DNA from: Chloroflexota bacterium
GTDB lineage: Bacteria > Chloroflexota > Anaerolineae > Aggregatilineales > Phototrophicaceae
Length of the DNA stretch: 64,000 nucleotides
Assembly: GCA_011525385.1 (NCBI GenBank)
Contig: WTGF01000049.1
Coordinates: forward strand, 1 to 64,000
Direction of reading: 5' to 3'
The stretch's first letter is position 1, and each line of letters starts with the position of its first letter. The notes beneath the pieces are model-generated. The model was not told where the DNA came from and did not search any database. It was given only the letters and a program-made list of their open reading frames with translations. The translations under genes were made by a program, and so were the position numbers. Positions 34,853 through 44,549 of the stretch are shown one piece after another.

Positions 34853-36004
34853 GTGAAAGCAAAGCTCGTCGCCATTATCATCTTGCTCTCCATGTTCACT
34901 GGTATCGGTGGCTTTATCTTGGGGTCGGCATTGCCAAATCAAAATCGGGGGTTTTATCTGCCGCAGCGCGGCTCGCCCCTTTCGCAATCCGCACCCGCGC
35001 TCGTTTCGCCAGCCGACGGCAGCGAATTTGTCAACTCCAACATTGAATTGGAATGGCGCTGGGATGCCGGGCTTAACGAGAATCAGTTCTATGCATTGCG
35101 CATCTGGTCAGCAGAACTTCCCTATCGTGAAATATGGAGCGAAGAGTCACGCGTGTCCGTTACCGAGGCGATTGACAGTTACAGCGTAGATCTGGGCAGT
35201 TTTTATTGGAAAGTCGCGGTCGTCAATGTTGATGCGACCGGCAACTTCGACAGCAGGGGCAGCGAATGGAGCGAAGAGTTCCATTTGCGTCGGGTCCGCC
35301 GGCTAAGCATCCTACCCAAACAATACGCCGATATGTCGGGCATCGCCCGGCAGATCTACGATCAGAATCTTAGCCCGACAGACGCAATTGACGAGACGCA
35401 TCGCTTTATCCAGGCGAACAGCATCCCGGACTTGCAGAATGACTACGATGCGGATTATGGAGACGCCATCGCATTGATGTTTGAATACTCACAGGGGCGG
35501 AGCGACGAACGGCCCCATCTCTTATGCGATGGCAGGTCAACCGCCATGTTGACAATCCTGCGCGAGTTGGGCATCGAAAGCAGACTGGTGTTTCTTTACA
35601 GCCCGGTGCCGGGTTACCTGGCGCAGCATACAGTGCTGGAAGTCTTTAATCCCGAAGGGCAAACTTGGCAAGTACACGATCTCGCCTGGGATTTCTATTA
35701 TGTCCACTTAGAGTCGCGAGAGCGCGTTTCGGCCGAGCGCATCCTCTTTGGACGGCGCGAGGACCTGGCAGGATGCCCGATTGCCGGTGGCGCATGCGAG
35801 GCGCGAGTGATGGGTGAAAGCGTCGGATACTTCGACGCAATGCGCTACGGCTGGACCTATGAACTTTGGGTGAATCCTGATCGCTTTCCGATCTCAAGAC
35901 GGTTTGAAGGGCAAGATGGGCGGAATATCGCGGAGTTCATTAGCGACGGCCAGCCACAGAAAGTGACGATTCGAACAGACAACTGGGAGCATCTTGATCG
36001 CTAG
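34853..36004 (+). CDS. Membrane-anchored transglutaminase-like protein
   Basis: 383 residues. An N-terminal hydrophobic anchor (LVAIIILLSMFTGIGGFILG) is followed by a beta-sandwich domain (PALVSPADGSEF, YALRIWSAELP) like fibronectin or Ig modules, then by a transglutaminase core with Cys in LLCDGRSTAMLTILRELG (about 226), His in QHTVLEVFNP (about 263) and Asp in WQVHDLAWDFYY (about 277). This Cys-His-Asp triad serves transglutaminases and related peptidases. The protein faces outside. GTG start with GAGG upstream. Downstream is the class B PBP gene, so a cell wall-related role is plausible but unproven. Confidence 0.75.
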   Translation: MKAKLVAIIILLSMFTGIGGFILGSALPNQNRGFYLPQRGSPLSQSAPALVSPADGSEFVNSNIELEWRWDAGLNENQFYALRIWSAELPYREIWSEESRVSVTEAIDSYSVDLGSFYWKVAVVNVDATGNFDSRGSEWSEEFHLRRVRRLSILPKQYADMSGIARQIYDQNLSPTDAIDETHRFIQANSIPDLQNDYDADYGDAIALMFEYSQGRSDERPHLLCDGRSTAMLTILRELGIESRLVFLYSPVPGYLAQHTVLEVFNPEGQTWQVHDLAWDFYYVHLESRERVSAERILFGRREDLAGCPIAGGACEARVMGESVGYFDAMRYGWTYELWVNPDRFPISRRFEGQDGRNIAEFISDGQPQKVTIRTDNWEHLDR

Positions 36005-36087
36005 GGGGAGCGTTGACCTATCATAGCGCGAATCGTCATTCGGGTATACCATTGTCCGCAGGTTGATCAATCAACGAGCAGAGTACC

Positions 36088-38265
36088 GTGCATCGACTGG
36101 CTTTTTGCAGCCTGTTAGTCATAGTTGTCTTGGTCGGATGTCGACCTCAGGTCGAGGACTCTGCCGCGCCCCTGCCCACCGTACGGGCGGGCCCTACTGT
36201 TGCGCCCGATCTCGAATCCGCAGCCAAGATTGCCAATTCCTTCCTGACCGCCTGGCAAGAACAGAACTTCAATCAAATGCACCGCCTGCTAACACAGCGC
36301 CTGCAAGAGGCCACGCCTCTCGCCGACTTCCGCCTGGCGTACCAGCAGGCCCAGTCCACGATGAGTTTTCAGCGACTTGAATATAAAGCGGAAGCGCTCT
36401 TCGCCACTGACGGGCACGTTCTCGTTTTCCAGTATCAGATGACCTTGCACACGCGCATCCTCGGTTCCTTTGTCGACCCCAATCGCCGACTGCACCTCGT
36501 CGTCGACCCAAGCGTAAATCAATGGCGCGTCGCCTGGTCGCCCGCCGACATCTTTACCGAGATGGGCAACGGCGCGCGTCTGGTGTTTCAACCGCAGATA
36601 CCCGGCCGCGCCAACATCTACGACCGTAACGGCGAATCGCTGGCCGACCAATACGGTCGCATGGTCCGCATATTTGTCAACAATGCCGAAATCCCCGACA
36701 GAAGCGCATGCTTCCAACTGCTGGCGGAAGCCCAGAACAAGCCCGTCAGCGAGTTTACTGAATTGTTTGACCAGAGATCGGGCGCAGACTGGCTGGTTGA
36801 CGCCGGCATCCTGGAGCCGCAGGTTTACATCCGACACGGCGACAAAATCGAAAACTCCTGCAAGGCCGAATTCGAGCAAGAAGCCACCCGACGCTATGTT
36901 AACGGAACGCTGATGCCCCATATCCTGGGTCATGTCGGCTATCCGGATACCGCTCAAATCCCGGAGCTCGAAGCGATCGGATATAACGCCGGGACCATCA
37001 TCGGAAAAGCGGCCATCGAAGCAAGTTGGAATGATACCCTGGCTGGGCGCCCGGGTGGCAAGCTGTCCCTGGTATCGCCAAGCGGGGTTCGCCTGCGCTT
37101 GTTGAGCGAAGTTGGTTCACAAGTGCCCCAAAGCATCTGGCTCACGCTCGACTCCAAGCTGCAAGAAAATATCGTCCGCGTACTCGACGAAGCCTACCGC
37201 ACCAACGCTTGGGGCAGGATCTCCTATGGAGCGGCGGTTGTTGTCATGGACGTCAACAATGGCGAGATTCTGGCCATGGTCAGCTACCCGTCCTTTGATG
37301 GGAATGCCATGAATCCATTCCCCGTTGTCGGGCGGGAAACAGCGAACAAAGTGCTGGAAAAACTAGCGGAGGACGAACGAAAGCCTCAAATCAACCGGGC
37401 GACGCAAGGCCTCTATCCGACCGGCTCAGTCATGAAAGGACTAAGCGCGATCGCCGCGCTAGAGAGCGGCGTCTACGATGAATCGACCCGTTATTATTGC
37501 ACCGGCAGTTGGACCCACGGCTTCGATACACGTTACGATTGGTTGCCTGGCGGCCATGGCAGCATGTCGGCGCAGACGGGCATCACCCACAGCTGCAATC
37601 CCTTCTTTTATGAAGTTGGCTTCCGTCTCAACGCGGAGGATCCGAATTTGCTGCCCGCCTTCGCGGCCAAGTTCGGCTTGGGCCAACTCACCGGTATCAA
37701 TGCGATATCGGAATTGGGCGGCAGCATTCCCTCGCCCGACAATGTTTTGCAAACTGCTGGTTTGCCGTGGTCTTACGCTTTTGCAGTCAACTTGTCAATC
37801 GGCCAAGGCGAAGTACAGATAACGCCCTTGCAGATGGTTCGCTTGTATGCCGCCCTTGCCAACGGCGGATACCTTTTGCGCCCGCTGTTGGTGCGCGAGC
37901 GAGGCATCCTTGACCAGCGCACGTTGGTCGCCAAGCGCGATGTCATGAACGATACGCGCGTTTCGCCCGATAACCTGGCCATCGTACAAAAAGGCTTATG
38001 CGGCGTCATCAGCGACTACGGGGGGACGGCAGCGCACCAGTTTCTCTATTCCCCGCTGCTGGATGTGGGCGTATGCGGGAAAACAGGCACGGCGCAAGCC
38101 GCCGGCGACGACGAACTGCCGCACAGTTGGTTCATCGCCTATGCCCCGGCCAAAGATCCGCAGATCGCCATTGTCACTATGGTGGAAAATTCCGGCGAAG
38201 GCTCGGCCATCGCCGCGCCACTCACGCGCAATATTTTGGAATACTACTTCTTCGGGGCGTTTTGA
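36088..38265 (+). CDS. Class B penicillin-binding protein (peptidoglycan transpeptidase), lipoprotein
   Basis: 725 residues. A lipobox-like signal (LVIVVLVGC) puts it on the outer face of the membrane. An NTF2-like domain (about 45-150, SAAKIANSFLTAWQEQNF) like that of MecA comes next, then the dimerisation region and the transpeptidase, whose three motifs are intact: SVMK in PTGSVMKGL (about 446), SCN in THSCNPFFYEVG (about 502) and KTG in CGKTGTAQ (about 664). It cross-links peptidoglycan during growth or division. GTG start at 36088. The intact site contrasts with the degenerate homologue at 6360-9308. Confidence 0.93.
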   Translation: MHRLAFCSLLVIVVLVGCRPQVEDSAAPLPTVRAGPTVAPDLESAAKIANSFLTAWQEQNFNQMHRLLTQRLQEATPLADFRLAYQQAQSTMSFQRLEYKAEALFATDGHVLVFQYQMTLHTRILGSFVDPNRRLHLVVDPSVNQWRVAWSPADIFTEMGNGARLVFQPQIPGRANIYDRNGESLADQYGRMVRIFVNNAEIPDRSACFQLLAEAQNKPVSEFTELFDQRSGADWLVDAGILEPQVYIRHGDKIENSCKAEFEQEATRRYVNGTLMPHILGHVGYPDTAQIPELEAIGYNAGTIIGKAAIEASWNDTLAGRPGGKLSLVSPSGVRLRLLSEVGSQVPQSIWLTLDSKLQENIVRVLDEAYRTNAWGRISYGAAVVVMDVNNGEILAMVSYPSFDGNAMNPFPVVGRETANKVLEKLAEDERKPQINRATQGLYPTGSVMKGLSAIAALESGVYDESTRYYCTGSWTHGFDTRYDWLPGGHGSMSAQTGITHSCNPFFYEVGFRLNAEDPNLLPAFAAKFGLGQLTGINAISELGGSIPSPDNVLQTAGLPWSYAFAVNLSIGQGEVQITPLQMVRLYAALANGGYLLRPLLVRERGILDQRTLVAKRDVMNDTRVSPDNLAIVQKGLCGVISDYGGTAAHQFLYSPLLDVGVCGKTGTAQAAGDDELPHSWFIAYAPAKDPQIAIVTMVENSGEGSAIAAPLTRNILEYYFFGAF

Positions 38266-38277
38266 GCGCTAAGCGCT

Positions 38278-38658
38278 TCATCCCGCGACGACCCGGCTCA
38301 ATGTGATAATGCCGATTTCCACCAGCAAGATCAACAGCAGCCGTTTGCGCGTCCGCGCTTGCGCCAGCCGCTTGAAAAAGTAATCGAAGCCGCCAATGGT
38401 CAGGCCGACCAAAAGCGCGCCGCCGCCGATCAGCCAGACGTTACGCACGGTTATCAGCGCATAGCGCTGGCGCACTGAACTGTCCATGCCATGATAGATG
38501 AGGTGTGCAGCAGCCGTAAGCAACAGTTCCTGTATGGCAAAAAAGCAGAAAAACGTCGTAACCGCACTTAGCAAAAGCAGAACCAGATTGATCAACTTCG
38601 CAAGGGCAGATTGCGCCCTGGCTGACGACAGGATAACTTTTCGGTCAGGGTTTTGCAT
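38278..38658 (-). CDS. Small membrane protein of unknown function
   Basis: 126 residues with about four hydrophobic segments (LINLVLLLLSAVTTFFCFFA, VWLIGGGALLVGLTIGGFDYFF, LLLILLVEIGIITLSRVVAG and a weaker one). A basic stretch KRLAQARTRKRL lies between the last two. No family is recognised. The ATG at 38658 has weak SD signal; a GTG one codon earlier is equivalent. It is convergent with the class B PBP gene. Confidence 0.5.
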   Translation of the reverse strand: MQNPDRKVILSSARAQSALAKLINLVLLLLSAVTTFFCFFAIQELLLTAAAHLIYHGMDSSVRQRYALITVRNVWLIGGGALLVGLTIGGFDYFFKRLAQARTRKRLLLILLVEIGIITLSRVVAG

Positions 38659-39005
38659 CACAGCTCAATGATACACGATCCCCCTTATCATGCTCAAGCT
38701 ATAATGGCGTCGGGGCCGCGATACGCGCGCTCGCCCAGGCGTCCGCTGCCGATGCAACTCAACTTAGGCGACACACAAAGCGCAGGACGCAGCCGCCAGC
38801 GGGTGCGAGACAACCTGCGCTGAACATGCTTGTAATGCGGCGACCTTTTCGGTAGAATTGTGAAAAATTAAACAAGCGCTTGCGACCGATCCAGGAAGAC
38901 CTTTGTGACCTCTGTCGCGGTTCGCTCGCAAAGGTTGATATCGGCGACTCTTGGAAGGCGCGTCGGCGCGTGATCCGAGTTGTGAAAATCAGGTGGAAAC
39001 CCGCT
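38659..39005. other. Intergenic region upstream of the oxidase operon
   Basis: About 350 bases without a convincing gene. It contains the promoter at 38830-38858. The 147 bases between the promoter and coxB could form a long 5' leader; in-frame codons continue upstream of the coxB ATG but give an unlikely basic sequence. Confidence 0.5.
38830..38858 (+). promoter_or_regulatory. Promoter of the cytochrome oxidase operon
   Basis: TTGTAA (38830-38835), 17 bases, TAGAAT (38853-38858). Four and five of six consensus matches with ideal spacing. Confidence 0.6.
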
Positions 39006-40349
39006 ATGTCTAACAACTATGGAAACAGACCATCGATAAGCCCGACAACGATTGTCGTTGCCGCTGTTTATCTGCTGGTTAGCGTCGTCGGCATCAACTG
39101 GTTTACCACATTCATTCCCGGCATTTTTCCACCGCAAGCCTCGGCAGAATCCAAGAGCGTGGACGAGCTCTTCTTCATCTTGATGATTGTTGGCGGCATC
39201 GTATTCTTCTTGATCCAGGGCATGTTGCTGATCTCGGTGATCGCGTTCCGCGCGCGCGGCGGCGATTCGAGTGACGGTCCTACTTATCACGGAAACATGG
39301 TGCTGGAAATCGTCTGGACAGTTATCCCGGCGCTGGTGGTCGTCTTTCTGGCGGTCATTAGCTTCAACGTCTGGAGCCAGAACTCCGCGCCCAAAGCCAA
39401 CGTCAATATGGTTAATGGCGCCTCCATTCCGATCAATGTGACAGGCGCGCGCTATGCCTGGACGCATACCTACGAGACCGGACGCCTGACGCCGAATGGC
39501 GATCCAATCATCATCAATAGCGGCGCCAATTTACATACTTACATTGGTCAGAACGTCGATCTGGTTTTGCAGACGCAAGACGTCATCCATTCCTATTGGG
39601 TGCCGGCGATGCGCGTCAAGCAGGATTTGCTGCCGGGCGATCCCAGGCAAGGGGGGCGGCCCACCGAACTGCGCTTCACGCCGGTCCGCATCGAGGGAGT
39701 TGAGTACCCGGCCGAGTATCCCATCGTCTGCGCCGAACTGTGCGGCGATGGCCATGGGCGCATGCGCGGAGCGGTAATCGTATACGAAGACGAGGCGCAG
39801 TACCTCGAACAATTCTTTGAGCCGGCGATTCACGCGATTCTCAATCCGCCGGCCGATCCCGTGCTACGCGGAGAAATAGAAATCCAGAACTATATCTGCA
39901 ACAGTTGTCATGTGCTCGACAGCCTGGGATGGACAGGTCTCACCGGTCCTCCTCTGAACGGGATCGCCGATCGGGCCGGGGAACGCGTGCCGGGCCAATC
40001 AGCGGAAGAATACATCGCCATGTCGATCTGGAATTCGGGCGCGTTCAGGGTGCCGGGTTATGACCAGCAGATGGCGGCTTTTGGACCGGACGTGGTTGAC
40101 CCCCTCAACGTGATGACCCCCGAACAGCTCTATTCAATCGTGGCTTACCTCTGTACGCAGGGTGAACAATCCGACTGCGATATGGAAAACAGCGTCACCG
40201 CCATTCCCGACGCGATCATGACCGTGTTCGCGATGGAGGTCGATATCACATTTGGAATGGACGCCGCCGCCACATTAGACGACGGGACATCGGACACAGG
40301 AGCGGTCGAAGAAGCGGGAGAATCGAATACAGAAAACGGTTCCGCATAG
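39006..40349 (+). CDS. coxB: Cytochrome c oxidase subunit II with fused cytochrome c domain
   Basis: 447 residues. Two membrane helices (about 14-35 and 55-80) anchor a cupredoxin domain carrying the binuclear CuA site CAELCGDGHGRM (C-x3-C-x3-H-x2-M, about 239-250), the WTHTYE aromatic region and HSYWVP. A C-terminal class I cytochrome c domain follows with CNSCH (about 298) and a Met ligand in DPLNVMTPEQL. The fusion marks a caa3-type oxidase that accepts electrons from cytochrome c or directly through its own haem. The ATG at 39006 follows AGGTGG. It leads a six-gene operon. Confidence 0.95.
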   Translation: MSNNYGNRPSISPTTIVVAAVYLLVSVVGINWFTTFIPGIFPPQASAESKSVDELFFILMIVGGIVFFLIQGMLLISVIAFRARGGDSSDGPTYHGNMVLEIVWTVIPALVVVFLAVISFNVWSQNSAPKANVNMVNGASIPINVTGARYAWTHTYETGRLTPNGDPIIINSGANLHTYIGQNVDLVLQTQDVIHSYWVPAMRVKQDLLPGDPRQGGRPTELRFTPVRIEGVEYPAEYPIVCAELCGDGHGRMRGAVIVYEDEAQYLEQFFEPAIHAILNPPADPVLRGEIEIQNYICNSCHVLDSLGWTGLTGPPLNGIADRAGERVPGQSAEEYIAMSIWNSGAFRVPGYDQQMAAFGPDVVDPLNVMTPEQLYSIVAYLCTQGEQSDCDMENSVTAIPDAIMTVFAMEVDITFGMDAAATLDDGTSDTGAVEEAGESNTENGSA

Positions 40350-40420
40350 CGCCGGGATGAGAACGGTAGCGGAAAATGCAGCAAAACAGCATATCTGACG
40401 CTGAGTAAAGAGGCGAAACA

Positions 40421-42112
40421 ATGGCGACAATTGCCGTACCCCTCGGGGGAGGACAAGCAAGACAAGAGATCGAAGCGGTTAGGCGCCCCGCGTTAAGCGA
40501 ATACCTGCGCTGGAGCGTTGATCACAAGATCATCGGCGTACAATACGGCGTCACTTCCTTGCTCTTCTTTATCATCGGCGGCGCGCTGGCAATGGGGATT
40601 CGGCTTGAACTATGGACGCCCGAACTGGACTTTATGGTATCGGGCGCGGCCTATAACAGCCTCTTCACCATGCACGGCACCATCATGATCTTCCTCTTCA
40701 TCATTCCCATGTGGGCGGCTTACGGCAATTTCGTCGTGCCCCTGCAGCTCGGCGCAAAAGACATGGCCTTCCCCTGGCTGAATGCCTTCGCTTTCTGGCT
40801 GATTCCGCCGGCGGGCGTCGTCATGCTGCTGGGTTACTTCGTCAGTCCCGCCGAAGCTGGCTGGACCTCCTACCCGCCACTTTCGACGCTTTTCAGCGGC
40901 GACGGTCAAACACTTTGGGCGCTGGGCGCGCACTTGCTCGGGCTGTCGTCGATTCTGGGTTCGATCAACTTCATCGTCACCATTCTTAACATGCGCCCGC
41001 CGGAGATGACCATCTGGCGCATGCCGCTGCTCTGTTGGGCAGTGCTGGCGACAAGCATCATCGCCGTGATGGCGACGCCCTTCCTGGCGGGCGCCTTGAC
41101 GCTGCTGCTGCTCGATCGCATGACGGGCACCACTTTTTTTGACGCTTCCGGCGGCGGGGACGTCCTGCTCTGGCAGAATATATTCTGGTTTTACAGCCAT
41201 CCGGCCGTGTACATCATGGTCTTGCCGGGCATGGGCGTGCTTTCCGAGGTGCTTTCGATCCACAGTCGCAAGCCCGTTTTCGGTTATCGCATGGTCGGGC
41301 TTTCCAGTATGGCCATCGCGATTGTCGGCTTCACCGTATGGGCGCACCACATGTTCACCAGCTTGCAACCGGAGCTGCGCATTCCTTTTATGATCACCAC
41401 CATGATCATCGCCGTGCCCACCGGCATCAAGATGTTCAGTTGGCTGGGCACCATCTGGGGCGGCAAGATCCGCTTCACCAGCGCCATGCTCTTCGCGCTC
41501 GGCTTTATGTCGATGTTTGTCATCGGCGGCATCACCGGCGTCATGCTGGCGGCGCTGCCCTTTGATATTCACGTTCACGATACCTACTTCGTCGTCAGCC
41601 ACTTCCACTTTGTGCTGTTCGGCGGCAGCGTCTTCGCCATCTACGCGGCGCTTTATCATTGGTTCCCCAAGATCACGGGCCGCATGATGGATGAAACGCT
41701 GGGCAGGATCCATTTCGTCTTCACCTATTTGGGCTTCCTGATCACGTTTTTCCCAATGCATATCGTCGGCATGCTGGGCATGCCGCGCCGCGTCGCCGTC
41801 TACGATCCCGCCTTCACCGACTTTAACAGGCTGATCAGCTTTGCGGCATTTGTCTTGGGATTCTCGACCTTTATCGTCCTTTACAACATTGTGCGCAGCT
41901 ACTTCCATGGGCCGATCGCCGGCGCCAATCCCTGGCGCGCCTTGACCCTGGAATGGGCCACGACCTCGCCACCACCGCCAACCAACTTCCATGACGATCC
42001 TATTCCTTACGAAGATCCCTATGGTTATGGCACCAAAGCGGCATCGGCTTATATTGAAGCGATCGATCTGGCATTTGACCGGCGCGAACCAGCGCCTCCC
42101 GGCGCCGACTAG
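40421..42112 (+). CDS. coxA: Cytochrome c oxidase subunit I (A2-type haem-copper oxidase)
   Basis: 563 residues, twelve membrane helices, the catalytic core that reduces oxygen and pumps protons. Haem a and a3/CuB ligands are present in the usual places: MHGTIMIF (about 85), YSHPAVYIMVLPGMG (about 256), HHMF and HDTYFVVSHFHFVL (about 388). In the CuB helix the first motif is YSHPAVY rather than GHPEVY, so the D-channel Glu is replaced by the Tyr-Ser pair that defines the A2 subfamily. Start follows AGAGGCGAAACA. Second gene of the operon. Confidence 0.97.
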   Translation: MATIAVPLGGGQARQEIEAVRRPALSEYLRWSVDHKIIGVQYGVTSLLFFIIGGALAMGIRLELWTPELDFMVSGAAYNSLFTMHGTIMIFLFIIPMWAAYGNFVVPLQLGAKDMAFPWLNAFAFWLIPPAGVVMLLGYFVSPAEAGWTSYPPLSTLFSGDGQTLWALGAHLLGLSSILGSINFIVTILNMRPPEMTIWRMPLLCWAVLATSIIAVMATPFLAGALTLLLLDRMTGTTFFDASGGGDVLLWQNIFWFYSHPAVYIMVLPGMGVLSEVLSIHSRKPVFGYRMVGLSSMAIAIVGFTVWAHHMFTSLQPELRIPFMITTMIIAVPTGIKMFSWLGTIWGGKIRFTSAMLFALGFMSMFVIGGITGVMLAALPFDIHVHDTYFVVSHFHFVLFGGSVFAIYAALYHWFPKITGRMMDETLGRIHFVFTYLGFLITFFPMHIVGMLGMPRRVAVYDPAFTDFNRLISFAAFVLGFSTFIVLYNIVRSYFHGPIAGANPWRALTLEWATTSPPPPTNFHDDPIPYEDPYGYGTKAASAYIEAIDLAFDRREPAPPGAD

Positions 42113-42167
42113 GCGCGATTTGGCGCTTGTGCGAACCGCGCACGTTGCGGAGTCTGTAGAGTTGAGC

Positions 42168-42779
42168 ATGACGACCACCATCGAGCGGGCTGAGAAACAA
42201 AAAACAAGCGATCAGCGAGCTGCTGCAATTCGCCTGAAGAATAACCGGCTCGGCATGAACATCTTCCAGGTCAGTTGGATCATGGCCTTCGTCGCTTTGA
42301 TCGTAGTCAACTGGCAACTGCGCTTTAACTATTCGCAGTGGCCGCCAGCCGGCGTCCCGCCTTTTGATCTGATCTTGCCCAGCGTCGCCACCTTGGCCTT
42401 GCTCATAAGTTCAGCGCTAGTCGTACAGGCGCTGAAAGTGCTGCGACGTGGGTTTGCCACCGCGTTCCTTGTCAAGTGGCGGCTGGCGATTGGGCTGGGC
42501 GCCCTGTTCATGGCGATCATCGTCTATGAATTTCTGAACGTGTCCGACGCTGCGATGGCAACACAATATGGCAATACGTTTCGCTTGATGACAGGATTTC
42601 ACTTTGCGCATGCCTTGGCAATCCTCGCGATCATGTGTCGCGTTTATCAAGGAGCAAACCTGGGCAAATACAGTAGCAATGAACACGATTCCTGGGCGGT
42701 GGAAGGCGCGGCCAAGTTGTGGTATTTCGTCACCTTCGCCTGGATGCTCTTTTACGTGGTGCTCTATTGGATTCGCTAA
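42168..42779 (+). CDS. Subunit III-like oxidase protein, divergent copy
   Basis: 203 residues with five hydrophobic helices. Segments MTGFHFAHALAILAIMCRVY and GAAKLWYFVTFAWMLFYVVLYWI resemble the last helices of cytochrome oxidase subunit III, but the sequence is diverged and the N-terminal part (MNIFQVSWIMAFVALIVVNW) is unusual. A second subunit III (43880-44515) is in the same operon, so this may be a paralogue or a subunit specific to this oxidase class. The ATG at 42168 was preferred to upstream codons in a basic low-complexity run. Confidence 0.75.
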   Translation: MTTTIERAEKQKTSDQRAAAIRLKNNRLGMNIFQVSWIMAFVALIVVNWQLRFNYSQWPPAGVPPFDLILPSVATLALLISSALVVQALKVLRRGFATAFLVKWRLAIGLGALFMAIIVYEFLNVSDAAMATQYGNTFRLMTGFHFAHALAILAIMCRVYQGANLGKYSSNEHDSWAVEGAAKLWYFVTFAWMLFYVVLYWIR

Positions 42780-42856
42780 TAGTCTCGCCGGAACAGGTGA
42801 TCGAAAGAAAGACATGCGGTTAGGACAGGCAATCGGTACTTAGGGAGTAGCAATTC

Positions 42857-43864
42857 ATGGACAAACCCGGTCTCGCGCGGGCCATACCTTACATGATCGC
42901 TGTATTCGTCTTGTCGCTGGCGATTGTCTATGGCATTCGCAGTCTACAAGACATGGATCCGGTCTGGATGAATGCAGATACCAGCGAAGGCGCGCAAGTC
43001 GGGCTGGTCTTGGCGGCATTTGCGTCCATGTTCGCGTTCATGTGGGGTGTTGGCGCCTTCGACCCCAAGATGAGCGAACATGGCGACGGCGCCCACGAAG
43101 ACGAAGAAAAGGCGCCGGAAAACGAATTCGCGCTGCGGACCAGCGGACCTGTCTTTCGGCTGGGCAAGTGGCTTTGGGACCTGGCCTGGCAGATCATCAA
43201 CGACGCGCCCAAGCCCATGCAATTCCCCTATTTGAACCTGGGGCTGCTGCTGATTCGTTGGATCATCAATGTCGTCTGGTTCTTGATCTGGCTGGCGATC
43301 TTCGGCGGCTGGCGCTTCTTTCTGGGCGCTATTGCCGGCATCCCCGGCACTCTGGGCGCGGTCTTGATGAGCTTGTCTTGCTTGTGGCAGACCATGGCCT
43401 TTTACGCCGGCCAACTCTTCCTTGTGCTAACGATTTCGGTGGTCAGCACTATCATATTGTTCGCCTTCGCGCTTTTCCCGCATGGCCTGCGCTTGCAGAC
43501 AGCCACAGAACCCAACGCCGATGCCGCCGCCAACGGATTTGGCGACTTTGTCGTTCCCATACAAGACATCCTGGGCTTGCTCTTGCCGCCCGATCATTTT
43601 TCAAACCAGGTCATTGAAGGCACCAGCCAGTTCACAGTGCTGCTCGGGTTTATTTTCGTCATCTTCATCTCCTTGGCGCTGGCAGCGGGCGGGATCGCGG
43701 TATTCTTTTATCTGGCGCATCGCGGTGTCAAGCAGGCGCAAGAAGTTGATCCAACAGATGGCGACCGCACGCAGATTCTTCCCGTCCGCGAAATGGGCAA
43801 AATCGCCGGCGGCGTCGCGGGCGTGATCCGCGCGATTCCGCGCGCCATTGGTTACGAAAAATAA
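42857..43864 (+). CDS. Unknown membrane protein encoded within the oxidase operon
   Basis: 335 residues. Hydrophobic segments include PYMIAVFVLSLAIVYGI, VGLVLAAFASMFAFMWGVGAF, LLLIRWIINVVWFLIWLAIF, FLVLTISVVSTIILFAFALF and VLLGFIFVIFISLALAAGG, giving five to seven helices, with an acidic loop (SEHGDGAHEDEEKAPEN) early and a basic C-terminal tail. I do not recognise a family. Placement between the two subunit III-like genes, 77 bases after one and 15 before the other, indicates that it is part of the oxidase transcript: an assembly factor, extra subunit or proton-pathway protein are possible. Confidence 0.8.
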   Translation: MDKPGLARAIPYMIAVFVLSLAIVYGIRSLQDMDPVWMNADTSEGAQVGLVLAAFASMFAFMWGVGAFDPKMSEHGDGAHEDEEKAPENEFALRTSGPVFRLGKWLWDLAWQIINDAPKPMQFPYLNLGLLLIRWIINVVWFLIWLAIFGGWRFFLGAIAGIPGTLGAVLMSLSCLWQTMAFYAGQLFLVLTISVVSTIILFAFALFPHGLRLQTATEPNADAAANGFGDFVVPIQDILGLLLPPDHFSNQVIEGTSQFTVLLGFIFVIFISLALAAGGIAVFFYLAHRGVKQAQEVDPTDGDRTQILPVREMGKIAGGVAGVIRAIPRAIGYEK

Positions 43865-43879
43865 GGTGAGTGACAGAGC

Positions 43880-44515
43880 ATGGCAGAAATGACCGCTAGT
43901 CAACTGAGCGCCCCCGCCCACGACGATCACGGCCACCTGAGCGCCGAAGAACATAACGAGAATATGAAGCTCGGCATGTGGCTCTACCTGGCATCCGAAA
44001 TTGTCATCTTCTCGATGATGATCGTCGGCTATGTACTTTTCCGCATCAACGAGCCGGATGTCGTGGAACTGGCGCATTCAAAGCTCGGCGTAGGCTTGGT
44101 TACCGCCAATACCTTCGTCTTGCTCGCCAGCAGCTTCTTCATGGTGATGGGCTTGCGGGCTATGCAGGCGGGCAATCGCCAGGGCATGCTGCGCTGGATC
44201 GGCGCGACAGCTCTGGGCGGGGCGGTCTTCCTGGCCGGTCAATACATCGAATACAGCGAACTGGCGCACCTGGGCATCACGCTGGGCTACGACATCGAGT
44301 CGCAGTGGCAGACTTTTGGGATGCGTTTTTATGCCCCGACCTTCTTCCATGGCGCGCACGTATTTGTCGGCGTACTTTGGGCGCTGGAGGTGATGCGGCG
44401 CGGCGCCAAGGGGCGTTACGATCAGGACCCGATCGGCATTGAAATGTTCGGCCTGTACTGGCACTTTGTCGATGTGGTCTGGATTATGCTCTTCACCTTG
44501 ATTTATCTGGTCTGA
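43880..44515 (+). CDS. coxC: Cytochrome c oxidase subunit III
   Basis: 211 residues with five hydrophobic helices, matching subunit III of bacterial aa3/caa3 oxidases. Conserved features are KLGMWLYLASEIVIFSMMIVG near the N-terminus, the ligand-like TFFHGAHVFVGVLWALEVMRRG and the C-terminal YWHFVDVVWIMLFTLIYLV. Subunit III stabilises the core subunits and helps deliver protons or oxygen. The first 25 residues are His-rich (APAHDDHGH), as in some A2-type oxidases. The start follows GGTGAG. Confidence 0.95.
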   Translation: MAEMTASQLSAPAHDDHGHLSAEEHNENMKLGMWLYLASEIVIFSMMIVGYVLFRINEPDVVELAHSKLGVGLVTANTFVLLASSFFMVMGLRAMQAGNRQGMLRWIGATALGGAVFLAGQYIEYSELAHLGITLGYDIESQWQTFGMRFYAPTFFHGAHVFVGVLWALEVMRRGAKGRYDQDPIGIEMFGLYWHFVDVVWIMLFTLIYLV

Positions 44516-44549
44516 TGAACCGCCGAACGGCTGCTTTAGGAGCGTGACG

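Noticed and set aside
40610..42181. 523-codon open frame on the minus strand
   Set aside because: Antisense to the well-supported coxA; composition is that of an antisense frame.
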